Shown: piece after piece, positions 24,074 to 36,190 of the stretch
Numbering within the stretch: the stretch's first letter is position 1
How the letters are laid out: every line of letters begins with the position of its first letter
DNA from: Selaginella moellendorffii
Taxonomy: Eukaryota; Streptophyta; Lycopodiopsida; Selaginellales; Selaginellaceae
DNA length: 64,000 nucleotides
Reading direction: 5' to 3'
Assembly: GCF_000143415.4 (NCBI RefSeq)
Contig: NW_003314289.1
Coordinates: 908,035-972,034, forward strand
Notes under the pieces: model-generated
What the model saw: only the letters and a program-made list of their open reading frames with translations
Databases searched by the model: none
What the model was told of the DNA's origin: nothing
Translations under genes and position numbers: made by a program

Positions 24074-27000
24074 ACCACCCATAGACGAAGTTTGATGTCC
24101 TCATCGAACGGTAAACCATTTTATAAAGTAACACCCGCATGTGTTACCATTTCCATCCTTGGCCCCTAGCCAATATTTGTCAATAGTTTGACATTGAAGG
24201 CTCACCATGCCTTCTCCATATTCGTCAATGGTTCGACACCAAAGGCTTACCATGCCTTGCCCATCCTCTAAGGAGGATAGTCTCTCCACCTTAGAGACTC
24301 ACTTGACCACCTGGGGTGGTTTGCTCCTTTTTATTGGTTCAGTTCTCGCTAAACCTGTTAGAGACACCCTCTCTAACTCAATTTCACTACTCATTCTTGA
24401 GTAGTCACAGATTCCATTGATCTACCTTTGCACTTTGGAACGTTTACTCTTGACTTTTTGGAGTCAATTTCCTAGGTGTCTTTGACACCTTGGCTTGCAC
24501 ATTTTATGCAACTCCACTTCCCCTCCTAGGAAGTTCTCTACTCGAGGGCACCCTCATCCTCTTTTCTATTTTTGTGCCACCATTGGCATTACATTCCATT
24601 TATCATTATTTGTGCTAGGGCTATCCACGGCCCTATCTTTTGGCTCCTTAGTTGCTCCCTCACTTGGAGCCTTTCCTTTGCCAAATTGGAGCACTTGGGA
24701 ATCCGTCCTTGGAAGTCCACTTCTTTTTCCGCAATCCGTTAGCATCAAACACATTAGTGTTCCTTGGCTAACTTTGCCATTTGGTTTCTTTCCCATGATT
24801 CCCATGGCTCTTTTCTTAGCCATTAGTCTTTTGCTCCTATCCTTGATTGTTGTACCTAACAACATCGGATCATTACCTCCATTCTCGAGGTATCTTCTTG
24901 ATTCCATAGTAAAGACTTTACTTTGCCAAGTCCAAAGGGTGCTCACCCCTAGTACGTCACTTTAGCATTTCCTATTGTGGGCTCTATCCATGGCCCAACT
25001 TTTGAGACCCTCCCTTGGATCTTTCATAGAGGCCACTTTCCTCGGACTTACTATGCCATAGCCATGACATAGCTCATTTCCCATAGGTGCTCTTCCCACT
25101 TGGTCACTTTGACCAAGCCACACCATTATCAATAGTTCAAATCAACACTTTGAACTAGGAATCATATCCTTTAACCCAAACAAAGACCTTGTCCGTGTTC
25201 AGCCACAAGATCACCTAGTAATCTCATCTTGACCCCTTAATAGATCTACCAATAGGGACTAGGTCTTCTAGACCTTATTAAGTTGTTGACTATGACCCCG
25301 GGGGCATCCCCCACACTTGGCGGTGCGCCCAAACTAGCCCTTACGGCCAAGGATCCATAGCAACTGAGACTGGGTGTCCCCATCTCATTCACCACGTCCT
25401 TGGTGCCTTTTGCACCAAAGTGTTCAAGTTAGATATGCCGAGCTTTCACTCTAAGCAATCTAACCGTGCATCACGACTCCGAGGCATCCCTCGCTTGGCG
25501 GTGTGCCCAAACCAGTCTCCTCACTGAGAGTCCATGACCACCGAAATATGAGTGTCCTCATATTCCAAACCATCACCACGCCCTAGTGTTTTGGGACTCG
25601 AACCCAAGCACTAGAGGATCGGGACTCGAACCCAACCTCTGTATATGCATCTACGGACGGTATCACCCAGGATGCTTGGCGTGACTCCCCACGCCGGTGC
25701 ACCAACTTATACTCAAAGCACGCTATAGATCACAGCTTAGGAACCTAGTTCCTCCACACTGCCAAGTCCTCTCACTTAACAAGTCTGTGATCATGCATGG
25801 ACTCCTCCATGCTTGGCCCCATGGCCCACCCTTTTTGAAGTTATCACCTTCAACTAGGGTATTTGTTCCCCTGACTTGTCAATCTCGCTTGGCAAGTCCT
25901 CTGACCACTGTAACATGGTTCCTGCACAAGCGTGAAAGCCCTTGATCATCGACTTTCATTCAAAGCCCTCTCTTTGAACACTCGGGAACTACTTCCCTAA
26001 CCTTGATAGCATTGCCTCATGGCAAGCTTCAAGACCACGCTTCTGCTGTGCCACTCTGATTTCGCGCGTTCCTTGAACCATTTATGCTTGGCTTTTCTAG
26101 GTACTAAGCTACCTAGAATCGTCTTTGGGAACCTTAAAGGAACTCTGTCCCTTAGCTTGCTAAAGCCTCCCTTTTTGCAAGCTTTCCAATTACCATATAG
26201 TCTAACATGGACAATTCCATATTTCAGACTCTCCATGGCATCACGGTTGATAGCGGCAACACTCTCGAGCCCCCACTTGATTCTCCACTACTAGCTAGCA
26301 TAACCAACCTTGGTTATGTCCCTCGATTCCTATGGTTTGGTTTTATCCCCTTACTTCTTGCTTTTGGCTTCACACATTTTCTTCAGTCATTCTCCTCCAG
26401 ACCAGGAGGATATCTTTGCACTTTCTATCATGCCTTAGCAAGTATTCTTAGGGATGAACCTACCCGATATCCTAGGGAGGGGTTCCTCAATCCAGGTATG
26501 CTCACCCTATAATCCCACACACCGAGATTATGTTGTTGCTTATGGGCCTTCACATGCCTATCGCTAGCCTTGCCAAAATTCCATTTTTGGCTTTGTCCAA
26601 TTCGAGTAGACAGTCTTCTTTTGTCTCCACCACCTTGGACATTTGGATAGCACCTTGTATCCATCATTCGCTAGGGACTTAGTCCCTTGGGTTTTATCTA
26701 TTGCCCTTGCGACATCAAACACCACCTCCTGGTGTTCTAGAGTGTTTGGGTGTCCCAATGATGGCTTCCTTGACAATGAGTATTTCCTTTTATGACATTG
26801 ACTTACTATATCGCAACATAAGCAACTTATCCCCCATAAGGGTATATCCAACTTCCCTATGCCATTAAGAAGGCTTGGGTAGCTACCTTCTACCCGTTTA
26901 ACCAATTATTTTGCACCTTTTACTTAGTTGCCTCATAGTTGTCAAGTCCTACAACTCATTGCTGGTGCTTCCACACCTCCATCATTATCTGGGTCACCAC

Positions 27001-28048
27001 ACTCCAACTGCATGCTCTATAGCTTAGGCTATGCCATTCCCATTTCCATTAGGATTCCTTTGGCAAGGGGTTCTCATGAACCCACCAACATAGCCTCAAG
27101 GTATCACACCTTGGCACATTTGGTGTCTCCACACCATCGGCTCCACGAGCCTACCTCTATGACACTTCTTCTTTGTGTCTAAGTCTTTGCCAAGACCAAT
27201 ACCGCTCCTTCTCATGCCAACCATCTGTTAGCACTGCACCATAAAGGTCACCCACAACTTTGTGTCAAAGTTATTTTCTTTTGGGAACACCTTTCCCACA
27301 ACTTTAGCATGGCACATTTTGCCATCGATGAGATACCCTCTATTCTCATCCTTGGATCCTATGATCCCCCCCACCCTTCGTGGGATACCACACACCTTAG
27401 TCCAAATGCTTCCATCAGTCCTTTAGGACCATTCCTTAACTCTACTTGAGTCATCCAGCAGTTTTGGACTTGGTTAATCCACAGACCCACAAGGTCCTAC
27501 TTGTCCATGTAATGAGAATACCACTCATCTCTAAGTACACCCCCCAACTCCTTGGGTTGTTCCAGTATTTATTAAAGGTAGCCCCGGCTACCATTTCAAG
27601 GACTTGAGTCCTCTTCCGTATTTGACCTCCCACGGTCATTACTTTTGGTCTCACATTCATGAGCACCAACCTCAACTATATGAGGATAATCTTGTGACTC
27701 CTTTATTGCTTTGGAGTCTTTATCTTTCCCGTGATCCCAACTATAGTTGTTTACCACAACTACATTAGCCAGTTTGCTAAGTCAAACGCTCATCTGGATC
27801 ACATCCTCAATTCTCTGAGGAAAACCATATACTGTTCCCAAGATCCCAAAGTCGTTCCATTATTGGCCCTTTTCTATCCACCACATCGTGCCCAAGTTCA
27901 CGCATGAACTTGAGTGGAGAGCCATGTCCTCCCGACATGCTACTCCTCAAGGATAGGCCCACTCCTAGGACCTTCCGATGCCAGCATCAATGGTGATATA
28001 CTTGAGCACCAATAAAAGTCGGACTAAGGAACAGCTCCGAAACCAAGT
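24074..28048 (-). other. Internal region of element D, no coding capacity seen
   Basis: About 4 kb with rather even base composition, many short frames and no gag, protease, RT or integrase signature on either strand. Repeated phrases such as GGGACTCGAACCCAA (about 25585 and 25620) suggest internal duplication. Confidence 0.7.
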
Positions 28049-29040
28049 TGTAAGCGACTAATTTTTCCATTCTACTTCAGTCACTTAACCACACCTCCGA
28101 CCACTTGGAGGAGTCTCATTCACAACCTCCATCAGTCCAATTCAGGACTTGGGACTTGCTAGCCCCAAGAATGGCATCCATGCCACTTAACACTTGCACC
28201 TGGTCCAAGTGCTCCACGTGTCCGGTCCCAAGACCGACACCCAAAGGTACCACTGACATCTTGGCCCGTTACGTTAAGGCCATGCCCATTCACCTTTGCT
28301 GCACTAGTGGTCCAATACCACTTGCATCACCATCCCGTCTCTCCAAAACTGGGCCATCTGTCCATGAGTGGTCATCCTAGATCCACTCCTTAGCATCCTT
28401 AGGATGCCCACAGACCTGGGGAATCGCCTTCCCCAAAGTCCCTTTGTCAGTTCCTACCAAGTCCCTTTCTGCCCCTGGCCGTGTTTGCCAACACTGCCAC
28501 TGGATCGAGGCCCACAGGCCCGACCACTAAGTCCCATGGTCCTCTGGGACTTCCTCACCACACGACTATGTCCTTGATCACTACCCCAGGGGACTGCTCC
28601 TCTTCCTTTCCACAGTCTAGGCCTTTGGGACAACATTTCGGAACACCGTGGCCTTACGTGAGCCACCTGGGTACTCTCCCCACCTTTCGCCTTTAGATGC
28701 TCTAGCCATGGGCTTAGAGCGAGGTTCCATTGAGCCACGCCTGGTATCCAAGTAGGTAGTGCCACCCACACTTGGACTGGGAGCATCGGCCAGTCGATCT
28801 CCCGGGGGAACTAGAGCTGGCTCTTGAACACTTCACCAAGCTACCCCGCTTGTCGGTCCATATTCACTTTAGTCTTGGACTTCCCAGTGGTCAGTTCGTC
28901 ACCCAACACTAGGTCTGGCCTCCCTGGGCCAAACTGGCCTTTCCTGGCCAAACTGGCTCCACTGCAGTCCTCCCCCTTACTATACTTTTGGAGCTCACCA
29001 AACCCCCCAAGGTCTGGGAGACGAACGCTTTGGGCTTTCA

Positions 29041-29532
29041 CCCTCTCAGACTTGAACTCGAACTCGGACTCGGACTCAGACTCAGTCTCAGCCTTGGCCT
29101 CGGTCTCGGTCTCTATCCCGGTCTCGGTCCCGGTCTCGGTCTCAGTCTTGGTCTCGGTCTCGGTCCCGGTCTCGGTCTCGACCTCGGACTCCATCTCGGG
29201 TCCTTCTCGGACTCCATCTCGGACTCCCCGTCTCGGCCCATCATCTCGGACTCCGTCTCGGTCCATCTCGGACTCCATCTCAGGTCCATCTCGGACTCCG
29301 TCTCGGTCCACTTCGGACTCCATCTCGGACTCCATCTCGGGTCCATCTCGGACTCCGTCTCGGTCCACCTCGGACTCCACTTCAGGTCCATCTCGGACTC
29401 CATATCGGACTCCATCTCGAACTCCACTTCGGATCCATCTTGGACTCCATCTCAGACTCCACTTCGGACTCCATATCGGACTCCACTTCGGGTCCATCTC
29501 GGACTCCATATCGGACTCCATCTCGGACTCTT
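29041..29532 (-). repeat. 6/12-bp tandem array in right LTR of D
   Basis: Same units as the array at 23280-23845 but about 70 bp shorter, mostly in the hexamer part. Array length change therefore accounts for the difference in LTR length (1786 versus 1713 bp). Confidence 0.95.
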
Positions 29533-29888
29533 CCACGTGTCATGTGTTGGTCCTTTTTGGGTCCCCTTTTGGAGCCTCGCTTATTGCTCGCTTCGTGCTT
29601 GTTCCTCGAGCACTTTGTTGGGAGTTCCACACCCACTCTCGACCTTTCAAGTCGGAGCTTTTAGTCCAAACGTGTTACGCTCGTTTGGCTTTCACTTCAG
29701 CCACTACCACGTGGCACCATTTCCAGCTCCACTTTGGGGCCTAGGGATTTTGTGTCTCACAGGTAGCCTTAGAAGAGTGTTATGATAGACCTTTTGCGGG
29801 ACACAGCGGAATACCCAAGACAATGGGCTTACTCAAGAGGAAATATCATTGGCCAGATATGGCTAAGGACGTCCAAGACGCAGGAGCA

Positions 29889-30623
29889 CTGCAAAGGGTT
29901 CCAAAAGTATAGTAAGGATAGTGAGATCTAGGAATCAATCTTGAAGAAGCTCTCAAGTGGTGCTTCAAAACTGACTTGAGGTTAAGATTGAGGCCGAGGG
30001 GTCTTGGGTGGGAATGAGCATGGACTCAGGTGGTGTCGGAGGGGCCACCCAAGGAAGTGCTCAAGAGCAACTCCCACTCCCGGAAGGGAAACCGACTGCA
30101 GTGCTCCCGGCTCACGTGGAGTGGTGCCCCATTTGAGTACCTTGTAGCTCATTGGTCCTCTCTCTTCCTAGGGGCTTGGGCCTTCCCTTCGGGATGGAAG
30201 TGGGGGTATAGAGGTACCCATACCGGGCCATTAGGCCACGGTGTTTCGCCTCGGCGTCCCAGAGCAAGTGTAGCACCCAAGACTTGGGATTTAGAGGGTC
30301 CCATGATCAAGTGTTGTTGTACCAAAGGATGTTAAAAACCTAGAGGCTTGGTGTGCTTGGCTGCTTGTGCCTGTGGGGAGTGTAGCCAAACCTTAAGTCT
30401 AGACTAACCCGGGAAGAGGGATTGGGAAAGATTTAGGAATCCGTGGATGAATGGCTAACACTCCATTGGTTGTGCAGTGAGTAACTAAAACCAAGTAGGA
30501 CTAAATAGGAACTCGTACAATAAGCAAGAACCTTAGTGAGGGAACTTAGTTAAAGCCAAAGTAGTGTTTGTCGAATAGATAAGGTAAGCTGACAAATTGG
30601 AAAAGAAAAATTTGTGGCTTACA
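29889..30623 (+). mobile_element. 3' LTR of element A, 5'-truncated
   Basis: Matches the 5' LTR of A from CTGCAAAGGGTTCC to CTTACA, but lacks about the first 340 bp including the hexamer array. Upstream sequence is integrase codons, so a deletion joined integrase to the LTR middle. It contains about 225 bp (about 30093-30322) missing from the 5' LTR, and it keeps the uninterrupted sites where B and C inserted in the other copy. Confidence 0.85.
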
Positions 30624-32815
30624 GGTTTCAAGAGTTTTGTATCAAGCTTAAAGAATTTTTGAATGATATTATTAAAAAACATATTTTTGGAAATTATATT
30701 TCTTTTATATATGTAATTGAATTTCAAAAGAGAGGCCTTCCACATTGTCACTTTCTAGGGATTTTATCTTATGAAAACAAGATTAAAGACCGTGATGCTA
30801 TTAACCAATATATAATAGCATAATTGCTTGATCCTCAAGATGAACTTAAAATTTCTAAAATAATTACATCCCATATGATACATGGTCCATGTGGGTCTCT
30901 TTACCCTAATAGTCTTTGCATGGAAAATGGCACTTGCTCAAAAGGTTATTCATAAAAATTTAATTATGAAACTACTTTTAGTGTTGATGGATATCTAGAT
31001 TATTACAGACCTAATAATAGTCGTAATGGGTGTTATATTGATAATTGTTAGGTAGTGCCTTATAATAAATACCTTTGTAAAAAAATATAATGCCCATATT
31101 AATATTGAAATTTGTGCTACAATAAAAAGTATTAAGTATTTATTTCAATATGTCTATAAAGGTTATGATTGTGCTACAATTGAAATCCATTTAGCAACCC
31201 AACAACTTAATAATATTTTAAATTGGGATGAAATCTCAACTTTTTTAAATACACATTATGTATATGTTCCAAAGGCAATATGAAAACTTTTTAAATTTAA
31301 AATGCATGGTCATTCGACCCCTATAATCCGTCTTTCTATCCATCTTCCAAATTTTCAAAATATCTATTTTATAGAAGGTTCTAAACAAATGGCACTTCAA
31401 AGAGCTACTCAAAATGGTATGATATTGATAAAATGATTTGAATTAAATATAAATGACCTAAATGCTAGACAATATACATATCCTGAAATCCCTTTATATT
31501 ATACATTTAACCCTCATATTCATAACTGGCAAATTTGACATACAAGAAATGTCATTCCCCAAATGTATTATGTGTCGCCATCTAATGTTGAACTATATCA
31601 TTTATTTCTTATTTTACTCCATAAAAAAAGTGCTACGTCTTTCAAAAATCTCAAGACAGTTAACAATATTTATTATGACATGTTTCAACAAGTCGCAAAT
31701 GCAATGAAGCTTATAACTAATGATAACACTCATGCATTCACTGCTGTTGATTGAGTGTTGCGAGACCTAAAAAATATATCATTACCTTTTGGTGGCATAA
31801 TTGTTATCACTAGCGGGGACTTTAGATTAACACTTCCAGTCATTCCACATGGATATAGGGCACAAATTGTTTCAAGTTCTGTAAGAATGAATAAATTATG
31901 GAGATTATTTAGAAAGTTATCTTTGAAAACAAATATACAACTTACTGAAAGTGATAAATCATGGGTTGAATGGCTTCTCAAAGTTGGAAATGGTAAAATT
32001 TTTGAAAATTACCATCTTTACCTTCTAACGCCATTTTATTACATCATACACAACTAATTTATTCATCTATTATTGATTTTGTTTACCCTTCAGTACTTGA
32101 TATTTCAAACCCTTATATTGCATCCAATCAAATCATACTTACCCCACTTAACAATGATACATTTGCAATCAACAACACTATTGTCTCTAGATTACAATGT
32201 GATACATATATCTACAAAAGCATTGATTTTGCTGATACTGAAGATCTTGAAAATTTTCCAACCAAATTCCTAAATTCTATCACACCTTCTAATCTCCCAC
32301 CACATAAACTCTCTCTCAAACAAGGTGCTATTCTTATCCTCCTAAGAAATATGTCTTCATCAGCAAGACTATGTAACAGCATATGTCTCATTCTGAAAAA
32401 TGCACTACCAAATGTTTTAGATTGTGAAATTGTGATGGTGCAATTTAAAGGGATAAGAGTTTTTATCCCATGTATCACACTAATACCATCAAATACAGAA
32501 ATTCCGTTCAAAATGTCTAAATGACAATTTCCAATTCGTTTGGGTTACTACTTAACAATCTCTAAATGCCAAGGACAGACATTTGACCGAGTTGGAGTTT
32601 ACTTGCCCCACCTAGTTTTCACTCATGGGCAACTTTATGTGGCTTTATCAAAATGCACATCACCACATGGACTTGGAATTAAAGTTCAAAACACCACACG
32701 CCAAGGTCACCTCCTTCCTCAAGATCCTTCTCTTTTTACAATCAACACTGTCTATAAAGAGGTTTTATATTGAACCTCTTTGTAAACCACCCAGCATTTG
32801 CTGGGCAAGTACTTG
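30624..32815 (+). pseudogene. Helitron Rep/helicase, C-terminal part, broken
   Basis: Continues the Helitron protein. The HUH motif reads PHCHFL at about 30740-30757, after VIEFQKRGL. Next come HMIHGPCGSLYPNSLC and a YLFQYVYKG segment, which is the tyrosine motif region. PIF1-like helicase pieces follow: GGIIVITSGDFR at about 31790, RAQIVSSSVRMNKLW, then the C-terminal QFPIRLGYYLTISKCQGQTFDRVGVYLP at 32525-32610 and HGQLYVALSKC. The helicase block with Walker A and the DEAP box is missing between about 31680 and 31755, and many in-frame stops occur, so it is dead. Confidence 0.88.
32790..32815 (+). other. Helitron 3' terminus: hairpin and CTTG end
   Basis: CCCAGCA-TT-TGCTGGG forms a 7-bp stem. 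It is followed after 6 bases by CTTG and then T. Helitrons end in a short hairpin about 10 nt before CTRR, so CTTG is read as a decayed CTAG. The same hairpin with an intact CTAG occurs at 51827-51852 on the minus strand. Confidence 0.7.
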
Positions 32816-32874
32816 TAAATACACGTCACTTGCAAATTTAGACACTTGTAAGTGAAAGTTAACAAATAAGTTTC

Positions 32875-35480
32875 TTTAATTAGGTCAAGTATATTTGACT
32901 AGTAGTACTTAAAAATTTCATCTTTATGATCCTTTGGCCAAATGTACATATGAAGATCAGTTTCTCAAATAGTTTGGGTGCAGATTGATAAAGGGTTTAG
33001 CAATATTGACATTTTATCATCATAGCAATAATGAAAAAATATCTGAAAGGATTTATCAATAGATAATTTTTGATACCCACAATCACATTTGCAACACTCT
33101 CTCCCCCCTTTAAGTAGGATCAACATCCTTGTAAGTTCATACTCTAAGCTAGTCTAGACCATTGCCAAGGAAACAATTCTAGAAAAATTTTGCAATGTAT
33201 ATATTTTATGAGAAATATATCAACTTAAATGAGTTAAGAGGCAATGTTTTAATTTAATGCAAATGTCCTACAACTCAAACACCTTCTGGCTCTCACCAAC
33301 ATAGAAATGACCAACAAAGTCAGCCATCTTTGCCATATTAAATGTTATCTACCTTACAAAAAATGATATGCCCCTACCTATATATGACATAAAGAGAGAA
33401 ATTAAAAACCTTAACCCTCTTAAAAAAACAAACCAAACCCACCGATAAAAGGCTATTATAGGTGATGTGACCAATTGATAACAATTATCCTATAAAGATT
33501 TCATCATACATACGAAGTGTCAAGGCTAGTTTACATATACTATCCCTAAACCCAAAGATCAATAGATAGACAATCTTAAAGTCATATACAAAGATATCTT
33601 AAAGACAATAAATTATCAATAAATAAATCTTACATTAGAACACAAAAGTATTTCAATTAAATTATCATATAATAAATCAATACAATATAGAAACCACCAA
33701 GATCACTATGGTTTAAAGTCATAGTATTAACCACCATCTCGGGTCCATCTCGGACTCCATCTCGGACTCCGTTTCGGTCCATTTTGGACTCCATCTTGGG
33801 TCCATCTCGGACTCCATCTCGGGTCCATCTCGAACTCCATCTCGGACTCCATCTTGGTTTCAAATAAAATTTAATAGCAAGTGTATCATAAAAAAAACTC
33901 ATAAATATCATCAATTGGCAAGAAAAATGCTCGTGAATATATCACCCAAATGAAAATAACATCCCAATCTAGTAGAACCAACTGTAATAATAATTAACAT
34001 TTCAGAATGAATATTGCAAAAATAAATAAACACTTATTCATAAAAATTATTGCACTAACTAGTCTCAATAGATCCCAATCAATAATATAGAGGAATTAGA
34101 GTTGTTCAAGAAAGTGTTAACAATATCTTATCAATAACTCAAATCCAAGAAACCAATCCAAAGTAAACTATAAACAATATATGGTAATGCAGAAAGCTAA
34201 GATAATAACTAACCATTAGGAAAGATTATTGATCATTTTAACAATAGAGATGCATAATTATCATTAAATTATAATCCACCATCTTGAAGAACAGAAAATC
34301 ATTTAACATCAACAATAATTAAATAAAATCTATAATAAGGATCTTAACTATCCAAATCATTACTAATGATTACTAAATGTACATATCAACTTTAATATTG
34401 GAACTAATGAGCTAAAATGCCTTTACTAACAACTCTTAGCAAATGAAATAATAAACATGATAACCCAAAGAACCTAAAACTTGAAGAAGTATATAGTTAA
34501 ATTTCACTTAACAATAATTATAAGTTTTTCATTAACCAACTTTAATACCAAAAGAAGAAATTATGGTACAACTCACAATACCCTTCTCAACACATCCATA
34601 ATCTAAATTTTATAATGTAAAAGCTAATAGAGAGCATTATTGTATCAATCCAACAACTAAGTACATTGAAATTATACTCAACAAGTGATCACTAAACAAT
34701 CCTTTATGAATCCATCTTTTAAAGCATAACGTAACTCATTTCATAACAAATACAAGAAAAATCATCAATAATCAATATATCATCAACTCAAATTTAATAA
34801 GAAACCAAGAATTTCAATATCAATAATTAACTCTTCCTTTTATAAAGTTAGTATAATCTATGAGTAAATCATTTTTCAAAAAAAAGATAAAACTTAATCC
34901 TTACTAAACATTCTCATCTAAAGCACAACTAATTTAACTTGCCACTCAACTCATTTGAACACCAATATAATTGCTAACTAGCAAAATGCATAAATGTTAA
35001 TGACAGAAAAGTATAACCAAACTATCAATATAATCTTCATTAAGACTAATGAAACAAAATATCAATCTCTAATAGGCCCTACCAAATATTAACCACTTGA
35101 ATTACCACAGATGGAAAATTTAACCTTCCAACTTTCTCCATGGAGAGATATCTTATCTCACTATACGCAATAATGTTACAATAACTTTGATTAGGTTCTC
35201 AAAATGGTTATAATACATATAGTTTTCACCCTTTATCTTACAATAATTTACCATAGAATAACCATGAAGTGGAAATTAAACCTTTGGCCACATATCTAAA
35301 GCACATATGGTTTTCACCTTTTCCCTATAATAGTTTATCATAGGAAAACCATTAGATACATGAGCCAAGGGTAGTAGAGTGGAATTTAAATTTAAAGCCT
35401 TATGCTATTCAATGAATGAATGAAGCTAAACTCCCGAATATATAACTAGCGTAAGAAATTGAAACACAAAATGACTTTAC
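32875..35480 (-). mobile_element. Old, inverted, decayed copy of element C
   Basis: On the minus strand, LTR homology starts at about 33096 (TGTTGCAAATGTGATT versus TGTCGCGAATATGACT in C) and runs left to about 32875. The G-rich tract sits just upstream, as in C. The internal region matches C at several points, for example the segment at about 33270-33330 versus 17860-17935, and about 35210-35290 versus 13130-13200. Nearly all CpG sites are changed to TpG or CpA, and the copy is shortened to about 2.6 kb. Confidence 0.8.
33736..33857. repeat. Isolated island of the D-type 12-bp array
   Basis: About ten units of CTCGGACTCCAT and CTCGGGTCCAT, CpG-rich and well preserved. They lie inside the AT-rich, CpG-depleted old C copy with no other D LTR sequence on either side. 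Confidence 0.9.
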
Positions 35481-36190
35481 GGTGTAGATTTTAATGAGCA
35501 AAGGGATAAGAGCATAGAGCGACATTAGAGTAATTCTAAAACTTTCAACATCTCAATGCTAAATCTAATATGTAAAATAGAGCCAAATGGAATTTAATGT
35601 TCTATGGCCTATAAATACTCATAATATGAAACTTAGGCTTAGACCTAAAATGTAAAACAAAAACAAACATGCAAGTAAGAATTAAACTATACTTACTAGA
35701 TAATTTGAAGAGTCAGTGCCAAAAGCAATATACATTGCTTCGAAATTATTGAGAGTCAAGGTCAATATTTCACATTTGTGCACTTAGGTTTGAGTTCTTC
35801 AGTAGTGCTATATTTATGAGGCTGTTGAGATCTAGGGGTAAATGGCCACTAATCAAGTTGGCTTTATTGTTGTAGGACTTTACTCATACAAGCTAGATTC
35901 ATAACTCAATTATTTCGAAACTAAATTCAATGTTAGAGGAGTGGCTAATTGAGTAAATTTACAATCTTTTGAAAAAAGAAATTGAAAGTCTAGAGAGATT
36001 AAATTTCAAACTAAAAGCTTCTTCGAATGTTATTGTTAATGTTGCTATGCCACTGATGTGAATATTAAATTGGTATATACAACTAGCTAGAAATGGGGAG
36101 ACCAGCCAAGAAACACATACTATTACTAATAGCCACGTACCATATAAAAAAATAAACCTTTAAGCTTTATTATTATTATTTTATTTTTTC
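35481..36190. other. AT-rich intergenic, no gene seen
   Basis: Stop-rich AT sequence between the old C copy and the DWARF27-like gene. No domain or repeat was recognised. Confidence 0.6.

Larger units (their letters stand above)
22288..29761 (-). mobile_element. Non-coding LTR element D, inserted in integrase of A
   Basis: The LTR copies are 22288-24073 and 28049-29761, about 95% alike by eye outside the repeat array. The target duplication GGTAG lies at 22283-22287 and 29762-29766; removing D restores one continuous integrase codon frame. Orientation is minus: the right copy is the 5' LTR, and next to it on the minus strand is TTGGTTTCGGAGCTG, a tRNA-Met-like primer site. The polypurine-like TGGGTGGTGG flanks the other LTR. 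The 4-kb internal region holds no retroviral domain; the longest minus frames (24566-24946, 26564-26905) are unrecognised. D is therefore non-autonomous. Confidence 0.9.
6460..30623 (+). mobile_element. Ty3/gypsy LTR element A, carrying nested insertions
   Basis: The outer element begins TGTAAAG at 6460 and ends GTGGCTTACA at 30623. It is flanked by the 5-bp target duplication GGTTT (6455-6459 and 30624-30628). Removing it rejoins the Helitron frame. The 5' LTR runs to 18864 but is interrupted by elements B and C; its own parts are 6460-7034, 11964-12067 and 18701-18864 (about 843 bp). The internal part holds gag-pol remnants and element D. The 3' LTR is 5'-truncated and starts near 29889. 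Many stops in gag, RT and integrase show that it is inactive. Confidence 0.9.

Noticed and set aside
23063-24169. Ser-rich plus-strand frame of 368 codons, and its partner at 28824-29744
   Set aside because: Open only because a 6/12-bp array without stops dominates it; it lies inside LTRs and has no domain.
29889-29900. TGCAAAGGG as the true start of the LTR of A
   Set aside because: The 5' copy extends left to TGTAAAG at 6460, where the GGTTT target duplication matches; 29889 is a deletion junction.
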